Positions 44,827 through 55,383 of a stretch of DNA of 64,000 nt are shown one piece after another; position 1 is the first letter of the stretch, and each line of letters starts with the position of its first letter. The notes beneath the pieces were generated by a model, which was given only the letters and a program-made list of their open reading frames with translations, did no database searches and had not been told where the DNA came from. A program made the translations under genes and the position numbers. The stretch covers positions 1 through 64,000 of the forward strand of contig NZ_JAHLZF010000011.1 of the NCBI RefSeq assembly GCF_018967645.1, written 5' to 3'. The stretch is from Allobacillus halotolerans (GTDB taxonomy: Bacteria > Bacillota > Bacilli > Bacillales > Alkalibacillaceae).

Positions 44827-47800
44827 ATGGACAACTTTTCAAAAGAGCGACTACAGCTATTGATTGAACAAATCCAATTGCCTGAGACGATTGTTCATGA
44901 ATATTTTTCAGAAACAACTTTACAGAAACTGACCGTCTTTAAAGAAACGAAAACATGGCAATTTCAATTACATAATCCAAAGCCCTTTCCGTGCGAAGTC
45001 ATTGAAGTTTTTTCGTTAAAGCTTCGGGAGGCTTTTCAACATATCGCGGAAGTCAATTTCATGGTGACAACTGAACAGAGTGAGTTGGAAGAAAAAGAAA
45101 TCATAAATTATTGGAATTTATTTATATCCTCCATCGATGATCTCTTTCCGGCGTATAAAGATTTTGTCCATTCTCAACAACCACAGTTGAAAGGCAATGT
45201 TATTCTTCTTTGTGCACGAAATCAGATGGAAGCCAGTGCAATCCAAAAGAAACTCTCGCCATTGCTTAAATCTTTTTGCCAGCAATATGGCTTAAAAAAT
45301 TACCAGCTTGATATGGAGATTATCCAAAACGACGAGGAAATCGAACAGTTCCAGCAGGAGAAACAGCAGGAAGAACGTACGTTGATTGAAAAAGCCATTC
45401 GGGATCAAGAAGAAAAAGCGAAACAAACTATTGCGGCGGAACCTTCCAATGCTCCGGTTAAACTTGGACAGACGATTCAAGAGGAACCGATTGAAATGCA
45501 GCATATTATCGAAGAAGAAATGCGCCTGGCCATTCAAGGCTATGTATTCGATGTCGATATTCGGAATTTACGGTCGGGTCGTGATTTGTTGATCATCAGC
45601 GTGACAGACTACACAGACTCACTTCAAATTAAAATGTTTTCTCGTGGAGAAGAACAAAAAGAAGAATTTAAAAAGCTACAGCCTGGTATGTGGATCAAAG
45701 CACGTGGTGGAATCCAAACAGATAACTATACACATGAACTTGTCATGATGGGTACAGATCTTGTTGAAATCAAGCCAAAAGTCAGGCAAGATATTATGGA
45801 TGATAAGCGTGTGGAATTGCATGCGCATACAGCCATGAGTCAAATGGATGCGACTGTATCAGCTGAACGTCTCATTAAGCAAGCAGCTGATTGGGGTCAT
45901 TCAGCAATTGCAATTACGGACCATGCTGTCGTACAATCTTTCCCGGAAGCCTACAATGCCAGCAAGAAACATGGCATCAAAGTATTATACGGCCTTGAGG
46001 CCAACTTGGTTGACGATGGCGTGCCGATTGCTTATAACGAACAAGCGATTGACTTGGATCATGCGAATTATATTGTGTTTGACGTTGAAACAACGGGTCT
46101 ATCTGCTAACTTCGACAAGATTATCGAATTGGCTGCCGTCAAGGTACATCAAGGTGAAATTGTCGATCGCTTTGAGCGATTCGCAAATCCACATCAAAAG
46201 CTAAGTGATACAACGATTAATTTAACTGGGATTACAGACGATATGGTTCAAGATGCACCGGAAATTGAGGAAGTAATGAAAGATTTCCATCAGTGGTGTG
46301 AACAAGATATATTGGTCGCACATAATGCTAGTTTTGATATCGGGTTCATTAATGCAGCCTATCAACGAATGGGAATTGAAAAGGTAACGAATCCAGTAAT
46401 CGATACATTAGAATTGGCCAGATTTTTATTACCTGACTTAAAAAATCATCGATTAAATACGTTGTGTAAGTTTTTAAATATTGAATTAACACAGCACCAC
46501 CGTGCGATTTACGATGCGGAAGCGACAGGGTATATGCTTGTCAGTTTATTGAAGATGGCAAAAGAAAAAGAGATTTTGAATCATAATGAGCTGAACCGTT
46601 ATGTTGGTGAAGGAGACGCATATAAGCGCTCCCGTCCGTCTCACGCTACATTAATTGCTCAGACACAAGAAGGACTAAAAAATCTATTCAAACTAGTTTC
46701 AATGGCTCATATCGATTACTTTTATCGACAGCCTCGAATTCCTCGTTCCAAGCTGAATAAGTTTCGCGAGGGGATACTAGTCGGTTCAGGGTGTGATCAA
46801 GGAGAGCTATTCGATACGGTTGCACTAAAATCAAAAGATGAAGCAGAGAAAGTGGCTGAATTCTATGATTTCATTGAAATTCAACCACCGAGCAATTATG
46901 CACATCTAATTGAGAAAGAACAAGCTCATTCAATGGGCCATATTAAACAAATGCTGAAAACAATTGTCGAAATCGGAGAAAAACAACAAAAGACAGTTGT
47001 CGCTACAGGTAATGTTCATTACATTGAACCACATGAAAAACAGTACCGAAAAATTTTGATTGCATCTCAAAGTGGGAATCCGTTGAATCGTCAAACACAA
47101 CCGGATGTTCACTTCCGTACAACGGATGAAATGCTAGAGCTTTTTGATTTTCTCGGTGAAGAAAAAGCTACAGAAGTGGTCATTACGAATACGAATGCCA
47201 TAGCAGACCAAATTGAAGACATTAAGCCGATTAAAGATGACTTGTATACACCGAATATCGAAGGCGCCGATGATGAGATCAGACAAATGTGTTATGACCG
47301 TGCAAAAAGTATTTACGGAGATGACTTGCCTGAAATTGTAACAAGCCGCTTAGAAAAAGAACTAACAAGTATTATCGATAATGGGTTCTCAGTAATTTAT
47401 TTGATTTCCCAAAAACTCGTTAAAAAATCATTGGATGACGGCTACTTAGTTGGTTCAAGGGGTTCTGTTGGTTCATCATTCGTTGCTACGATGACCGAGA
47501 TTACAGAAGTTAATCCTCTGCCACCGCATTACGCATGTCCGAATTGTAAGAATCATGAATTTTACACAGATGGCTCGGTAGCTTCAGGATTTGACTTACC
47601 CGAAAAAGATTGTCCAGCATGTGGTACAGCTTATCACCGTGATGGTCAAGACATTCCTTTTGAAACGTTTTTAGGTTTTGAAGGTGATAAAGTCCCTGAT
47701 ATTGATTTGAACTTCTCTGGTGACTATCAACCGAGGGCACACCATTATACAAAAGTATTGTTTGGCGAGGAAAATGTCTATCGTGCAGGTACGATTGGTA

Positions 47801-49116
47801 CGGTTGCTGAAAAAACGGCGTTTGGTTATGTGAAAGGTTATGCACAAGATTATGGCCAACACTATAAGCAAGCCGAAATCAATCGGTTAGTGAAAGGCTG
47901 TACAGGGGTCAAGCGGACAACGGGTCAGCACCCAGGGGGCATTATTGTTGTGCCTGATGATAAAGAAATCTATGATTTCACACCAGTCCAATTTCCAGCG
48001 GACGACCGTACATCAGAGTGGAAGACAACTCATTTTGATTTCCATTCGATCGACAACAATTTATTGAAACTGGACATCCTTGGACACGATGATCCGACGG
48101 TAATCCGTATGCTACAAGATCTGACTGGAATTGACCCACAGACTGTACCGCCGAATGATCCGGAAGTGATGAAAATTTTTAGTGGCCCTGAACCACTCGG
48201 CGTATCAGCGGATCAAATTTTGTGTAAAACAGGAACATTAGGTGTTCCGGAGTTTGGTACTCGGTTCGTTCGACAAATGTTGGAAGACACGAAACCATCA
48301 TCTTTTGCTGAGCTTGTCATTATATCTGGTCTCTCGCACGGATCCGACGTTTGGCTTGGTAACGCACAAGAATTGATTAATGATGGGATTTGTGAAATTG
48401 GTGACGTTATTGGTTGTCGTGACGACATCATGGTTTATTTGATGCATAAAGGGCTGGAAGCATCGCTAGCATTTAAAATTATGGAGTTCGTACGTAAAGG
48501 TAGAGGACTTCAAGATGAATGGATTGAAGAAATGAAAAAACATGGTGTGCCCGACTGGTACATCGAATCTTGTAAAAAAATCAAATATATGTTTCCGAAA
48601 GCCCACGCCGCAGCCTACGTATTAATGGCCGTGCGAATTGCGTATTTCAAAGTCCATTATCCAATTTATTTTTATGCAGCTTATTTTTCTGTCCGGGCGG
48701 CAGATTTTGAGCTTGATACAATGGTTAAAGGCTCAGAGGCATTGAAAGCGCGGATCGAAGAGATTTTAAGCAAGGGCAATGATGCGACTCCGAAGGAAAA
48801 AAGCTTATTGACGGTCTTGGAAATTGCATTGGAAATGAATGAACGAGGGTTTAGTTTTCAAAAAGTAGATCTTTATCGCTCAAATGCCAAAGACTTCATT
48901 GTTGATGGAAATACACTTATCCCGCCGTTCAACGCTGTTGATGGATTGGGAACAAATGCGGCAATTAATATCGTCAAGGCTAGAGAAGAAGGAGATTTTC
49001 TTTCGAAACAAGATTTGAGAGAACGCAGCCGATTATCTAAAACGGTTGTCGAATATTTGGATGATCATGGTTGCTTAGAAGGATTGCCGGAGGAAAATCA
49101 GCTATCGTTATTTTAG
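44827..49116 (+). CDS. polC: DNA polymerase III PolC, Gram-positive replicative type
   Basis: A 1429 aa replicative polymerase with built-in proofreading. Order of domains: N-terminal and OB regions; PHP domain opening with [14 protein letters not shown] (about residue 331), interrupted by the DEDD exonuclease ([14 protein letters not shown] from about 418, later HNASFDIGF); zinc-binding CPNC/CPACG (about 903-940); polymerase core with [11 protein letters not shown] (about 956); [14 protein letters not shown] (about 1175); and the C-terminal end [28 protein letters not shown] precedes the ATG. Full length for the family. A terminator lies about 170 bp downstream. Confidence 0.97.
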   Translation: MDNFSKERLQLLIEQIQLPETIVHEYFSETTLQKLTVFKETKTWQFQLHNPKPFPCEVIEVFSLKLREAFQHIAEVNFMVTTEQSELEEKEIINYWNLFISSIDDLFPAYKDFVHSQQPQLKGNVILLCARNQMEASAIQKKLSPLLKSFCQQYGLKNYQLDMEIIQNDEEIEQFQQEKQQEERTLIEKAIRDQEEKAKQTIAAEPSNAPVKLGQTIQEEPIEMQHIIEEEMRLAIQGYVFDVDIRNLRSGRDLLIISVTDYTDSLQIKMFSRGEEQKEEFKKLQPGMWIKARGGIQTDNYTHELVMMGTDLVEIKPKVRQDIMDDKRVELHAHTAMSQMDATVSAERLIKQAADWGHSAIAITDHAVVQSFPEAYNASKKHGIKVLYGLEANLVDDGVPIAYNEQAIDLDHANYIVFDVETTGLSANFDKIIELAAVKVHQGEIVDRFERFANPHQKLSDTTINLTGITDDMVQDAPEIEEVMKDFHQWCEQDILVAHNASFDIGFINAAYQRMGIEKVTNPVIDTLELARFLLPDLKNHRLNTLCKFLNIELTQHHRAIYDAEATGYMLVSLLKMAKEKEILNHNELNRYVGEGDAYKRSRPSHATLIAQTQEGLKNLFKLVSMAHIDYFYRQPRIPRSKLNKFREGILVGSGCDQGELFDTVALKSKDEAEKVAEFYDFIEIQPPSNYAHLIEKEQAHSMGHIKQMLKTIVEIGEKQQKTVVATGNVHYIEPHEKQYRKILIASQSGNPLNRQTQPDVHFRTTDEMLELFDFLGEEKATEVVITNTNAIADQIEDIKPIKDDLYTPNIEGADDEIRQMCYDRAKSIYGDDLPEIVTSRLEKELTSIIDNGFSVIYLISQKLVKKSLDDGYLVGSRGSVGSSFVATMTEITEVNPLPPHYACPNCKNHEFYTDGSVASGFDLPEKDCPACGTAYHRDGQDIPFETFLGFEGDKVPDIDLNFSGDYQPRAHHYTKVLFGEENVYRAGTIGTVAEKTAFGYVKGYAQDYGQHYKQAEINRLVKGCTGVKRTTGQHPGGIIVVPDDKEIYDFTPVQFPADDRTSEWKTTHFDFHSIDNNLLKLDILGHDDPTVIRMLQDLTGIDPQTVPPNDPEVMKIFSGPEPLGVSADQILCKTGTLGVPEFGTRFVRQMLEDTKPSSFAELVIISGLSHGSDVWLGNAQELINDGICEIGDVIGCRDDIMVYLMHKGLEASLAFKIMEFVRKGRGLQDEWIEEMKKHGVPDWYIESCKKIKYMFPKAHAAAYVLMAVRIAYFKVHYPIYFYAAYFSVRAADFELDTMVKGSEALKARIEEILSKGNDATPKEKSLLTVLEIALEMNERGFSFQKVDLYRSNAKDFIVDGNTLIPPFNAVDGLGTNAAINIVKAREEGDFLSKQDLRERSRLSKTVVEYLDDHGCLEGLPEENQLSLF

Positions 49117-49285
49117 TGAATTTCTATAAGGACATAGAGTTTCTACATGAAAAAACAATGCTTTAACCTTAAATGAAAATTTACCTGCGTACACAGCTGC
49201 AATCCTCGGTAAAAACCGCCGAGTGGAATTTCGTTCGGCTGAGCAGAAGTAATATTCGTTTAAATCTCCCTTATTCTATACATGC

Positions 49286-49315
49286 AACCCGGCTGTTGAG
49301 GCAGCCGGGTTTTGT
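49286..49315 (+). terminator. Intrinsic terminator of the polC transcript
   Basis: A perfect 10 bp GC-rich stem, AACCCGGCTG (49286-49295) with CAGCCGGGTT (49302-49311), 6-base loop and TTTTG tail. It lies 170 bp after the polC stop, leaving an unexplained stretch at 49117-49285 in which I see no gene. Confidence 0.82.
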
Positions 49316-49332
49316 TATGGTTTGCAAGTATT

Positions 49333-49745
49333 TCGATATATGTGACCAAACTAGAAAAATATGGGCTTATTTCTCCGTATATGTGCCCTGCTTTCATCGA
49401 TATGTATCCAAGTGCAAGTTATATGTAACCGGTCGAGCGAAATATGATACCAAGATAGCGATATATGGTCCGTGCACTGGATTGGACAACCTTTGAATTG
49501 GATTTGCGACCTACTATCAGAAATATGAGCTACTTCATTCGTATATGCGCCCAACTCTGGCTGATATGCTCCCAAGCAAGAATTATATGTGACCGAATCT
49601 AGGATTTATGAAACCAAGTTAGAGCTATATGAGCCGAGTGCTTCCTGGCCTACTCTCGAATTTTACATATAACCTTTTTAAATAAATCTGAGCTTGGCTC
49701 TTCTTCTATGTGCCCGAAACTAACCGATGGGCGGCGACCCTATTC
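49333..49745. repeat. Degenerate tandem array, period 20-21 bp, core ATATG-NNN-CC
   Basis: ATG triplets of the core fall at 49340, 49361, 49381, 49402, 49423, 49444, 49465, then 49525, 49545, 49566, 49587, 49608, 49629, and 49708, 49727. The gaps at about 49482-49504 and 49650-49688 hold weaker units on roughly the same grid. Most units read TATATG, two or three variable bases, CC, then AA or GA and often an AG pair before the next unit. On the minus strand the period appears as a heptad with His-Ile every 7 codons. The unit is not an inverted repeat, and units are too diverged for a recent tandem duplication or a CRISPR array. No function is recognised. Confidence 0.85.
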
Positions 49746-49774
49746 TTGCATTTAAATGAAAGTTATGATATATT
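49746..49774 (+). promoter_or_regulatory. Candidate promoter of the rimP-nusA operon
   Basis: TTGCAT (49746-49751), 17 bp spacer, TATATT (49769-49774). A TATACT at 49785-49790 is an alternative -10. Either gives a leader of 300 nt or more before rimP. It begins immediately after the last repeat unit. Confidence 0.5.
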
Positions 49775-49809
49775 TCAAATTGGTTATACTAAGGATACCT
49801 TTACGATGA

Positions 49810-49840
49810 AAGAGTGGGCGCGTCCCACTCTTTCGTTTTA
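49810..49840 (+). terminator. Early terminator in the rimP leader, possible NusA attenuator
   Basis: AAAGAGTGGG (49810-49819) pairs perfectly with CCCACTCTTT (49825-49834) across 5 bases, followed by the interrupted tract CGTTTT. It lies only some 20-30 nt into the predicted transcript. In B. subtilis the leader of the same operon contains a NusA-dependent intrinsic terminator that lets NusA repress its own operon; weak, interrupted U-tracts are typical of such sites. Confidence 0.65.
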
Positions 49841-49871
49841 CCCTGAATGCGTCTTATGAACGTTTACTGGA

Positions 49872-50066
49872 TGCATTTTGATTCGATCAAGATGCACCAT
49901 TTCTTTTTCCCTGCTGGTTTTTCAGCAGGGATAATTTATGAAACAAGGTTTCTACGGAAAAAAATCAACCATTTACTTACAGTGCTCTGGTTTGGAATAT
50001 ATAGGACAAAAACGATGTAAACAAATGCACAACTGTTCGCTCGCGATAAGTTTTCGCGGGTAGCGA
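49872..50066 (+). other. Structured part of the rimP leader
   Basis: Three further hairpins follow the early terminator: TGCATTTTGAT (49872-49882) with ATCAAGATGCA (about 49886-49896); CCCTGCTG (49909-49916) with CAGCAGGG (49923-49930); and TCGCTCGCGA (50037-50046) with TCGCG (50054-50058) and AGCGA (50062-50066), bulged by three bases. The last sits about 25 bases before the rimP Shine-Dalgarno. No match to a known riboswitch class is evident. Confidence 0.45.
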
Positions 50067-50102
50067 TTCTTTCAAAAGCATTTTTCTAAGGAGGATTGTC
50101 AC

Positions 50103-50576
50103 ATGAGTAAAAAGATCGAAGGCATAACAGAAGAGCTTGCACAGCCGATTGTTGATGAATTAAAGTTGGAATTAGTGGATGTTGAGTTCGTGAAAGAAGG
50201 TAAAAATAACTTCTTGCGTGTCTATATCGACAAAGCAGGAGGAGTCGACTTGGAAGATTGTGAACAAGTCAGTGAAAAGCTCAGTGAACGATTGGATGAA
50301 GATGATCCGATCGATCCTGCTTATTTTTTGGAGGTGTCATCTCCAGGTGCAGAACGGAAGCTAAAGACTAAGGAAGCGATTCGTCAGCATATTGGTTCTC
50401 ATGTATATATCAAGACATATGAACCTTTTGCAGGAAATAAAGAATTTTATGGTGATTTAATTAATTTTGAAAATGATTTCGTCCACATTCGATACCGAGA
50501 AAAAACGCGGGAAAAAGAGATTGAAATTCCGTATGCAAAAATTGCATTAGCTCGACTAGCGGTATCTTTTAACTAA
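50103..50576 (+). CDS. rimP: Ribosome maturation factor RimP
   Basis: A 157 aa factor for late 30S assembly. The N-terminal domain carries ELVDVEFVKEGKNNFLRVYIDKAGGVDLEDCEQVSEKLSE and the linker DDPIDPAYFLEVSSPGAERKL, typical of the family; the C-terminal SH3-like barrel follows. GGAGGA lies 7 bases before the ATG. It is the first gene of the rimP-nusA-rnpM-ylxQ-infB-ylxP-rbfA cluster, the standard Bacillus order. Confidence 0.96.
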   Translation: MSKKIEGITEELAQPIVDELKLELVDVEFVKEGKNNFLRVYIDKAGGVDLEDCEQVSEKLSERLDEDDPIDPAYFLEVSSPGAERKLKTKEAIRQHIGSHVYIKTYEPFAGNKEFYGDLINFENDFVHIRYREKTREKEIEIPYAKIALARLAVSFN

Positions 50577-50592
50577 GGGAGGTAAGAGAGTT

Positions 50593-51702
50593 TTGAAAAC
50601 TAATTTATTCGAAGCCATTAATTTATTGGCGAGTGAAAAAGAGATTGATAAGGAGATTTTGCTAGAAGCCTTAGATGCAGCAATCGTTTCTGCTTACAAA
50701 AAGAACTTCAACTCTAAAACAAATGTTCGAGTTGAGATGGATGAAGAAAATGAAACGATGAAAGTTTACTCCAGAAAAGATGTCGTAGAAGATGTTCAAA
50801 ATGAAGATCTGGAAATAAGCCTTGAAGAAGCCAAAGAACTGGATGTCAACTATGAAATCGGTGATGTCGTTGAGCAAGAGGTAACGCCAAGGAACTTTGG
50901 GCGAATTGCGGCACAAAACGCGAAACAAGTTGTCACGCAAAGAGTTCGTGAAGCTGAACGAGATGTCATCTACGAAGGTTTCATCGACCGCGTTGACGAT
51001 ATTATGACAGGTAAAGTCCAACGTATGGATGCTCGTAACCTATACGTACATTTAGGTAAAATTGAAGGTAAACTGCCACTGAACGAAATCATGCCGACAG
51101 AAAGCTATAAAGTGCATGATCGGATCAAAGTGTATGTAACAAAAGTTGAAAAAACAAGCAAAGGACCGCAAGTTTATCTCTCACGGACACATCCAGGTTT
51201 GTTGAAGCGTTTATTCGAGATGGAAGTGCCAGAAATATATGATGGTATTGTGGAAATCCGATCCGTTGCCCGTGAAGCGGGAGATCGGTCTAAAATCAGT
51301 GTGTTTGCAGAAGATGAAGAAATAGACCCAGTAGGCTCTTGTGTAGGTCAGCGAGGACAGCGTGTTCAAGCGATCGTAGATGAGTTGCAAGGGGAGAAGA
51401 TTGACATCGTCCATTGGTCCGAGGACCCTGTTGTGTATATCTCTAATGCACTTAGTCCGTCTCGCGTAACCGATGTTCTGGTTAATGAAGAAGAAAACGC
51501 GACAACAGTTATCGTTCCAGACAATCAACTTTCATTGGCAATCGGTAAAAGAGGCCAGAATGCTAGACTGGCTGCCAAACTGACAGGCTGGAAAATTGAT
51601 ATTAAAAGTGAAAGTGATGCTGAAGAACTTGGTTTATTTGATATGGAGCAAGCAACCGAATTAGATCATGAGATGGATTCCGTTGACTTTGAAGAAGAAT
51701 AA
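50593..51702 (+). CDS. nusA: Transcription termination/antitermination factor NusA
   Basis: A 369 aa RNA polymerase-associated factor that enhances pausing and intrinsic termination. N-terminal RNAP-binding domain (about residues 1-125), S1 domain (YEGFIDRVDDIMTGKVQRMD onward, about 130-200), then KH1 and KH2 (DPVGSCVGQRGQRVQAIV and LSLAIGKRGQNARLAAKLTGWKI). It lacks the C-terminal acidic repeats of enterobacterial NusA, as is normal in Bacillus. The start is TTG at 50593 with GGGAGG about 10 bases upstream. Confidence 0.96.
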   Translation: MKTNLFEAINLLASEKEIDKEILLEALDAAIVSAYKKNFNSKTNVRVEMDEENETMKVYSRKDVVEDVQNEDLEISLEEAKELDVNYEIGDVVEQEVTPRNFGRIAAQNAKQVVTQRVREAERDVIYEGFIDRVDDIMTGKVQRMDARNLYVHLGKIEGKLPLNEIMPTESYKVHDRIKVYVTKVEKTSKGPQVYLSRTHPGLLKRLFEMEVPEIYDGIVEIRSVAREAGDRSKISVFAEDEEIDPVGSCVGQRGQRVQAIVDELQGEKIDIVHWSEDPVVYISNALSPSRVTDVLVNEEENATTVIVPDNQLSLAIGKRGQNARLAAKLTGWKIDIKSESDAEELGLFDMEQATELDHEMDSVDFEEE

Positions 51703-51718
51703 GTAGGGGTGTTTTTAA

Positions 51719-51991
51719 ATGAATAAAAGAAAAAAACCTTTACGTAAATGTGTCGTTACGAACGAAATGCTCCCGAAAGAGGAATTGATTCGGGTTGTCC
51801 GGAACAAAGAAGGGGAAGTATTCGTTGATGAAACCGGTAAGAAGAATGGCCGAGGAGCATATATAAAGAAAGACCGCGAAGTCATTGAAAAAGCGAAAAA
51901 TAGTGGCCAATTAAAAAGGAATTTGAATACTTCAATCGATGAGTCCATCTATAACGAGTTGTTCAAACAAGTAGGTTCTGAACATGTCTAA
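51719..51991 (+). CDS. rnpM: RnpM (YlxR) RNA-binding protein
   Basis: A 90 aa YlxR-family (DUF448) protein. The motif RKCVVTNEMLPKEELIRVVRNKEGEV, followed by GKKNGRGAYIKKD, is diagnostic. B. subtilis YlxR has been reported to bind RNase P RNA and modulate its activity, hence RnpM. It is basic. It overlaps ylxQ by 8 bases. Confidence 0.92.
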   Translation: MNKRKKPLRKCVVTNEMLPKEELIRVVRNKEGEVFVDETGKKNGRGAYIKKDREVIEKAKNSGQLKRNLNTSIDESIYNELFKQVGSEHV

Positions 51992-52283
51992 TTATTTAAA
52001 CTTGTTGGGGCTCGCCAATAGGGCTAGAAAGCTAGTTCATGGTGAAGGAACAATCGTTGAAGGCATCCGAAACAAACAAGTGAAGCTTGTTCTGATTGCT
52101 GAGGATGCATCAGATAACACACAAAAGAAATTAACAGATAAATGTAAAAGCTATCAAGTCCCCTATGTCATCATAGACAACCGTCAAGTACTTTCCAAAG
52201 CAATTGGTAAAGAAGGTAGGGTGGCTGTAGGGGTTACAGACGCAGGTTTTTCTGAGAAATTATCAGAATTGTTGCGGGAATAA
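51984..52283 (+). CDS. ylxQ: L7Ae-family RNA-binding protein YlxQ
   Basis: A 99 aa L7Ae/L30e/S12e-fold protein, likely binding kink-turn RNA. It begins [45 protein letters not shown], where the LVLIAEDAS segment is the L7Ae signature, and ends [17 protein letters not shown]. Role within ribosome metabolism is not fixed. Tightly coupled to rnpM and infB. Confidence 0.9.
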   Translation: MSNYLNLLGLANRARKLVHGEGTIVEGIRNKQVKLVLIAEDASDNTQKKLTDKCKSYQVPYVIIDNRQVLSKAIGKEGRVAVGVTDAGFSEKLSELLRE

Positions 52284-52300
52284 AACTCGGGGGTGAATGT

Positions 52301-54658
52301 ATGAAAAAAATGCGCGTATATGAATATGCCAAAGCAAACAACCTAAAAAGCAAACAAGTAATCAATCAGTTAAATGAGCTTGGTATTGAAGTATCCAATC
52401 ATATGACAGCCATTAGTGAAAATACAATTCGACAATTAGATGAATCTTTAGGTAATACAAATAATCAGGGTCAACAAAGTGACCAATCCAATACGAAACA
52501 ACAATCAACAAAGAAAGAAGCGACAAAACCAATAAATACGAATCGTTCAACACAAGAGAAAAACAACAAACAAGGTCAAAAAAATGAAACAGCTAATCAT
52601 GCTGGCAATCAAAAAAACAAGCAACATTCCCAACAAAAGCCACAGAAGCAGCAGAATAACAATCAACAAAGAGCGCAAAATAGCAATCAACAGAGAACAC
52701 AAAACAACAACCAGCAAAGATCACAAAACAACAATCAACAAAAAACTCAACAAAATTCAAAACAACAGAACAAACAATCGAATCAGCATAGATCAAATAA
52801 ACCAACAAATCAACAACGACCGAATAATCAACGGAACAATAAACGCAATTTCCGAAAAGGAAAACAAAATCAGCAACAGAAACAGCCTAAACAGGAGATT
52901 CAGCTTCCAAAGAAAATTACTTATGAAGGATCGTTATCTGTTGGCGAATTAGCTGAAAAATTAGGCAGAGAATCCTCGGAAATTATTAAAAAACTTATGC
53001 TACTTGGGGTCATGGCGACAAAAAACCAACAGCTTGACTCAGAAACCATTGAATTAATCGGTGAAGATTATGGTGTTGAAGTAGAGGAAGAAGTTGCTGT
53101 TGATCAATCAGATCTTGATAACTATATCGAACCAGATACTGAGGAAGAATTAGAAGAACGTCCACCTGTTGTTACTATTATGGGTCACGTTGACCACGGA
53201 AAAACTACATTACTTGATTCGATCCGTAAAACGAAAGTCGCTACAGGTGAAGCTGGTGGGATTACACAGCATATCGGAGCCTATCAAATCGATCAAGATG
53301 GGAAGAAAACAACATTCTTGGATACACCTGGTCACGCTGCATTTACAAGCATGCGTTCACGCGGAGCGAAAGTTACTGACATTGCCATTTTAGTTGTTGC
53401 GGCAGATGATGGTGTCATGCCACAGACAGTTGAGGCAATCAACCATGCGAAAGCAGCTGAGGTGCCAATCATCGTTGCGGTCAATAAAATGGATGTTGAA
53501 GGTGCTGACCCGAACCGTGTTATGCAGGAGTTAACGGAATATGAATTGATTCCTGAAGACTGGGGAGGAGAAACGATTTTCGTTCAGTTGTCCGCATTGA
53601 AAAATGAAGGAATTGATGAGCTGATCGAAATGATTAACCTTGTTGCAGAGGTTGAAGAGCTTAAAGCCAATTCAAATCGCTTGGCATCAGGGACAGTCAT
53701 TGAAGCTCAACTTGAAAAAGGACGAGGCAGTGTCGCTACATTGCTCGTGCAAAATGGTACCCTCCGAATCGGTGAACCATTTGTTGCTGGAAATGGATAT
53801 GCAAAGGTACGTGCCATGGTCAATGATTTAGGTGAGCGAGTAGATGAGGCAGGACCATCCACTCCAGTAGAAGTGACAGGTTTCCAACACGTACCAAATG
53901 CAGGTGATCCTTTCGTCGTTTTCGAAGATGAAAAGAAAGCGAAGCAAGTGGCAGACCTGCGTGCTGAAAAACAAATTGCTGAAGAACGTGACTCCAAAGG
54001 AAAAGTCAGTCTGGATGATTTATTCGAACAAATTAAGCAAGGTGATATGAAAGAAATAAATATCATTATTAAAGCTGACGTTCAAGGCTCTGCAGAGGCT
54101 GTACAGTCATCCTTGCAAAAGATTGAAGTCGAAGGTGTTAACATCAATATCATTCACACTGGAGTTGGAGCAATTACCGAATCAGATATTATCCTGGCTT
54201 CCGCATCCAATGCCATTGTGATTGGCTTTAATGTCCGTCCAGACAACAATGCGAAACGGGCAGCTGAATCTGAAAAAATCGACATTCGACTACATCGTGT
54301 CATTTATAAAGCGATCGAAGAAATGGAAGCTGCCATGAAAGGTATGCTTGACCCTGAATATGAAGAGAAAGTGATTGGTCAAGCAGAAGTCCGTGAAACC
54401 TTTAAAGTATCAAAAGTTGGTACAATTGCAGGTTCTTACGTTACGGATGGTAAAATCACACGTAACTCAGGTGTCCGAGTTATTCGAGACGGTGTTGTTT
54501 TGTTTGAAGGAGAAATTGATTCATTAAAACGATTTAAAGATGATGCCAAAGAGGTTCAACAAGGTTACGAATGTGGTATTACAATTGTGAATTTCAATGA
54601 TCTTAAAGAAGGTGACATTATCGAGGCCTTCATCATGGAGGAAATCGAACGCAAATGA
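52301..54658 (+). CDS. infB: Translation initiation factor IF-2
   Basis: A 785 aa GTPase delivering initiator tRNA. An N-terminal IF2-N domain ([20 protein letters not shown]) is followed by about 150 residues of Gln/Asn/Lys/Arg low complexity, then a second IF2-N segment, the G domain (GHVDHGKTT near residue 295, [12 protein letters not shown]) and domains II to IV. The linker carries four 8-residue repeats of NNQQRSQN type encoded by 24 bp units (52655-52750). Longer than B. subtilis IF-2 because of this linker. The stop overlaps ylxP (ATGA). Confidence 0.96.
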   Translation: MKKMRVYEYAKANNLKSKQVINQLNELGIEVSNHMTAISENTIRQLDESLGNTNNQGQQSDQSNTKQQSTKKEATKPINTNRSTQEKNNKQGQKNETANHAGNQKNKQHSQQKPQKQQNNNQQRAQNSNQQRTQNNNQQRSQNNNQQKTQQNSKQQNKQSNQHRSNKPTNQQRPNNQRNNKRNFRKGKQNQQQKQPKQEIQLPKKITYEGSLSVGELAEKLGRESSEIIKKLMLLGVMATKNQQLDSETIELIGEDYGVEVEEEVAVDQSDLDNYIEPDTEEELEERPPVVTIMGHVDHGKTTLLDSIRKTKVATGEAGGITQHIGAYQIDQDGKKTTFLDTPGHAAFTSMRSRGAKVTDIAILVVAADDGVMPQTVEAINHAKAAEVPIIVAVNKMDVEGADPNRVMQELTEYELIPEDWGGETIFVQLSALKNEGIDELIEMINLVAEVEELKANSNRLASGTVIEAQLEKGRGSVATLLVQNGTLRIGEPFVAGNGYAKVRAMVNDLGERVDEAGPSTPVEVTGFQHVPNAGDPFVVFEDEKKAKQVADLRAEKQIAEERDSKGKVSLDDLFEQIKQGDMKEINIIIKADVQGSAEAVQSSLQKIEVEGVNINIIHTGVGAITESDIILASASNAIVIGFNVRPDNNAKRAAESEKIDIRLHRVIYKAIEEMEAAMKGMLDPEYEEKVIGQAEVRETFKVSKVGTIAGSYVTDGKITRNSGVRVIRDGVVLFEGEIDSLKRFKDDAKEVQQGYECGITIVNFNDLKEGDIIEAFIMEEIERK
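52655..52750 (+). repeat. Four 24 bp tandem repeats within infB
   Basis: In-frame units at 52655, 52679, 52703 and 52727 encode variants of Asn-Asn-Asn-Gln-Gln-Arg/Lys-X-Gln. Units keep reading frame and differ at several bases. They lie in the disordered linker between the two IF2-N regions. Confidence 0.8.
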
Positions 54659-54933
54659 TCGGCAGTGTAAGGGTTGAATGCATGTTATATGATGTCCATT
54701 CACTGAAAGAGAAACGTTCGATTATCAAGCAGATCACCCATCAAATTCACAAGCAATTTAACATTAGCATTACAGAAATAGACTTCCATGACCTATGGCA
54801 ACGTTGTGCGTTTGAGATGGCCACTGTATCTGTCGATCAAGTGATGGCAGAAAAAATCTTGCGGCAAGCTGTTAATCTAATTGACGAGCGGTCAGATTTA
54901 GAGGTCACAATCGTAAATTATGAATGGCTGTAA
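54655..54933 (+). CDS. ylxP: DUF503 protein YlxP
   Basis: A 92 aa DUF503-family protein between infB and rbfA. It starts [26 protein letters not shown], with the conserved HSLKEKRS motif, and includes FDHDLWQRC-like residues as [18 protein letters not shown]. It overlaps infB by 4 bases. Function is not settled; a link to ribosome assembly is inferred from the conserved neighbourhood. Confidence 0.92.
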   Translation: MIGSVRVECMLYDVHSLKEKRSIIKQITHQIHKQFNISITEIDFHDLWQRCAFEMATVSVDQVMAEKILRQAVNLIDERSDLEVTIVNYEWL

Positions 54934-54957
54934 TGAGAATATAGAGGTGAATTATCG

Positions 54958-55311
54958 ATGAGTAATATTCGGGCCAATCGTGTCGCTGAGCAGATGAAAA
55001 AAGAGTTAGGCGACATTTTAACCCAAAAAATTAAAGATCCACGCATTGGATTTGTTACGGTGACGGATGTAGAAATTAGTCCGGACCTCCAAGAATCGAA
55101 AATTTTCGTTTCTATTTTTGGAACTGAAGAAGAAAAAGAACAAACGCTCGTTGGGTTGGCTAAATCAAAAGGTTTTATTCGCTCAGAAATCGGAAAACGT
55201 ATTCGACTAAGAAAAGTGCCTGAGATTTCCTTTGAAATCGATGAGACAATCGAATATGGAAATCGAATCGAGCGAATTATCCGCAACCTAAATGAAGAGG
55301 ACGAATCATAA
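54958..55311 (+). CDS. rbfA: Ribosome-binding factor A
   Basis: A 117 aa KH-like protein acting in late 30S maturation of the 16S 5' end. Motifs: [40 protein letters not shown] and the C-terminal [30 protein letters not shown] lies 9 bases before the ATG. A weak terminator-like hairpin follows. Confidence 0.96.
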   Translation: MSNIRANRVAEQMKKELGDILTQKIKDPRIGFVTVTDVEISPDLQESKIFVSIFGTEEEKEQTLVGLAKSKGFIRSEIGKRIRLRKVPEISFEIDETIEYGNRIERIIRNLNEEDES

Positions 55312-55348
55312 AATTAAAATTTTTAAACGTATAGGAAATAAAATGAGG

Positions 55349-55383
55349 AGGATAGGCAATGAACTGTCTATCCTTTCCATTTT
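55349..55383 (+). terminator. Weak terminator-like hairpin between rbfA and truB
   Basis: AGGATAGGCA (55349-55358) pairs with TGTCTATCCT (55365-55374), one wobble pair, 6-base loop, followed by TTCCATTTTA. The T-run is interrupted. The hairpin overlaps a micro-ORF (55359-55385, MNCLSFPF) preceded by GAGGAGG. Confidence 0.45.

Larger units (their letters stand above)
49117..50102. other. polC-rimP gap of 986 bp
   Basis: The longest non-coding stretch in the window. It holds, in order: 170 bp of polC 3' region without a recognised element; the polC terminator; the 20-21 bp repeat array; a candidate promoter; and the structured rimP leader. Short open frames here carry no ribosome binding site and overlap the repeats, so no gene is called. 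Confidence 0.75.

Noticed and set aside
49173-49496. Plus-strand 107-codon frame after polC
   Set aside because: It crosses the terminator and the repeat array, has no ribosome binding site and resembles no protein family.
49351-49575. Minus-strand 74-codon frame with His-Ile every seven residues
   Set aside because: The heptad is produced by the 21 bp DNA period; no ribosome binding site or promoter is visible. It is useful only as evidence of the period.
49333-49745. CRISPR array
   Set aside because: Units are degenerate, 20-21 bp in total with no separate unique spacers, and no cas genes are nearby.
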